A stretch of DNA of 15,819 bases from DATKMS01 sp041497995 (GTDB lineage Bacteria > Desulfobacterota > Binatia > HRBIN30): the NCBI GenBank assembly GCA_041497995.1, contig JBGQHM010000124.1, positions 1 through 15,819 on the forward strand. Reading direction: 5' to 3'. Made by a program: the position numbers and the translations under genes. Every line of letters begins with the position of its first letter. The first letter of the stretch is position 1. The notes below the pieces were generated by a model, which was not told the DNA's origin, made no database searches, and saw only the letters and a program-made list of their open reading frames with translations. Of the stretch, positions 15,344-15,819 are shown in pieces.

Positions 15344-15373
15344 TTGACGGTCTCATCCAGCCCATCTTATAGG
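15344..15373 (+). promoter_or_regulatory. Candidate sigma-70 promoter for the terminal lipoprotein gene
   Basis: TTGACG (15344-15349) and TATAGG (15368-15373) are separated by 18 bp. The -35 box matches 5 of 6 consensus bases and the -10 box 4 of 6. It lies just after the DUF2127 stop and would give a leader of about 100 nt. The leader ends in AGGAGAT, a good ribosome binding site, 5 bases before ATG 15479. Confidence 0.5.
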
Positions 15374-15478
15374 TGAGGCGTGTGGGGGCGCGAACAAGAG
15401 GATTTTCCTGGGCCGCTGGGGGATCTGCTCGCAACAAGCGACCGAGGCTCTTCAAAAGACAATTACAGGAGATCCACC

Positions 15479-15819
15479 ATGACCCAATCTACGAAGCTCA
15501 AGTTCCTTTCCCTGTATGCCGCGCTGCTACTGACGATGGCGGCGTGCTCCTACATGCAAGAGGGCGCTGCAGGGAGCCGGTCGGGCGGCGCGCAGTCGTC
15601 CGCTGTCGCTGCTCCGCCAGTCGGATCACCGCAGCCTGCCGCACGGCGCAATGTCGAAGAGAGTCAGGCCCTGGTGCTGCTGCGTGGCCTGCCCACGCTG
15701 GGCACCGTTCACAGCGTTGCCATCGTGGAGCTGGATCCGGACGCGGCGAATTTCGGCGCGCTACTGCAGGAGGTCGAACTGCCGGACCTCACGCTCCCGA
15801 TGCACCACCTCTACTACAG
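15479..15819 (+). CDS. Lipoprotein resembling selenium-binding protein (SBP56) family, 3' partial
   Basis: The first 113 codons are in the window and the frame is open at the right edge. ATG 15479 follows AGGAGAT. The N-terminus is a lipoprotein signal: TKLKFLSLYAALLLTMAAC, with Cys23 as the lipidation site, then an Ala/Ser/Pro-rich spacer to about residue 58. The folded part begins ALVLLRGLPTLGTVHSVAIV and continues ELDPDAANFGALLQEVELP, then LPMHHLYY. This resembles the first propeller blade of SBP56/methanethiol-oxidase proteins, where a 'D.DP.SP.YG.V....P' strand pair precedes a His-His motif. SBP56 homologues are mostly cytosolic or periplasmic, so a lipid-anchored version would be unusual. 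The assignment rests on about 50 residues and could be wrong; a generic beta-propeller lipoprotein is the alternative. Confidence 0.5.
   Translation, partial: MTQSTKLKFLSLYAALLLTMAACSYMQEGAAGSRSGGAQSSAVAAPPVGSPQPAARRNVEESQALVLLRGLPTLGTVHSVAIVELDPDAANFGALLQEVELPDLTLPMHHLYY

Noticed and set aside
1..15819. CRISPR array, tRNA or insertion sequence
   Set aside because: No regularly spaced repeats, cloverleaf sequence, transposase motifs or terminal inverted repeats were found by reading the window; the only long repeats are Thr/Pro linker codons.

Overview
The window is about 15.8 kb of GC-rich bacterial DNA. It carries no rRNA, tRNA, CRISPR array or insertion sequence that I can see. The gene mix suggests an uncultured soil or sediment bacterium of the former deltaproteobacterial type, for example Binatota or Desulfobacterota-like: Thr/Pro-rich surface proteins with dockerin-like calcium loops, a type IV minor-pilin operon, an MFS/spermidine-synthase-like fusion, a DUF4139 exoprotein and a family III CoA-transferase/racemase. 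That taxonomic guess is inference; no marker gene is present.

Layout. Bases 2-1030 (+) encode the C-terminal part of a large secreted or surface protein: low-complexity Thr/Pro linkers, two EF-hand/dockerin-like calcium loops and a DUF11-type beta domain. A SAM-dependent methyltransferase (1144-1974, +) follows, coupled through a GTGA overlap to a GH38 alpha-mannosidase gene (1971-3237, +). That gene is broken: the N-terminal catalytic part runs into a stop, and only about 20 residues of a GH38-like C-terminus survive, in another frame. Next come a membrane-anchored spermidine-synthase-like protein (3283-5529, -) and a small SRPBCC protein (5620-6090, -). A short possible coding remnant lies between them on the other strand. 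A secreted DUF4139 protein (6379-7935, +) has a near-perfect ribosome binding site and converges on the pilus operon.

The pilus operon reads leftward from 11768 to 7946: fimT/gspH-like, pilV-like, pilW-like and pilX-like. The genes overlap or lie 8 bp apart, and a strong match to a sigma-54 promoter sits just before the first start codon. No pilY1 or major pilin gene is adjacent.

The right part holds a two-domain VOC protein (-) divergent from an ArsC-type arsenate reductase (+). Next come an uncharacterised His-rich small protein and an alpha-methylacyl-CoA racemase-like enzyme, which form a two-gene leftward unit. A four-helix DUF2127 membrane protein (+) follows. The window ends inside a lipoprotein resembling the selenium-binding protein (SBP56) family, preceded by a plausible sigma-70 promoter.

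No wholly new multi-gene system is evident. The strongest points for a second look are the GH38 gene with its middle missing, the sigma-54-like element before the minor-pilin operon, and the SBP56-like lipoprotein at the right edge.
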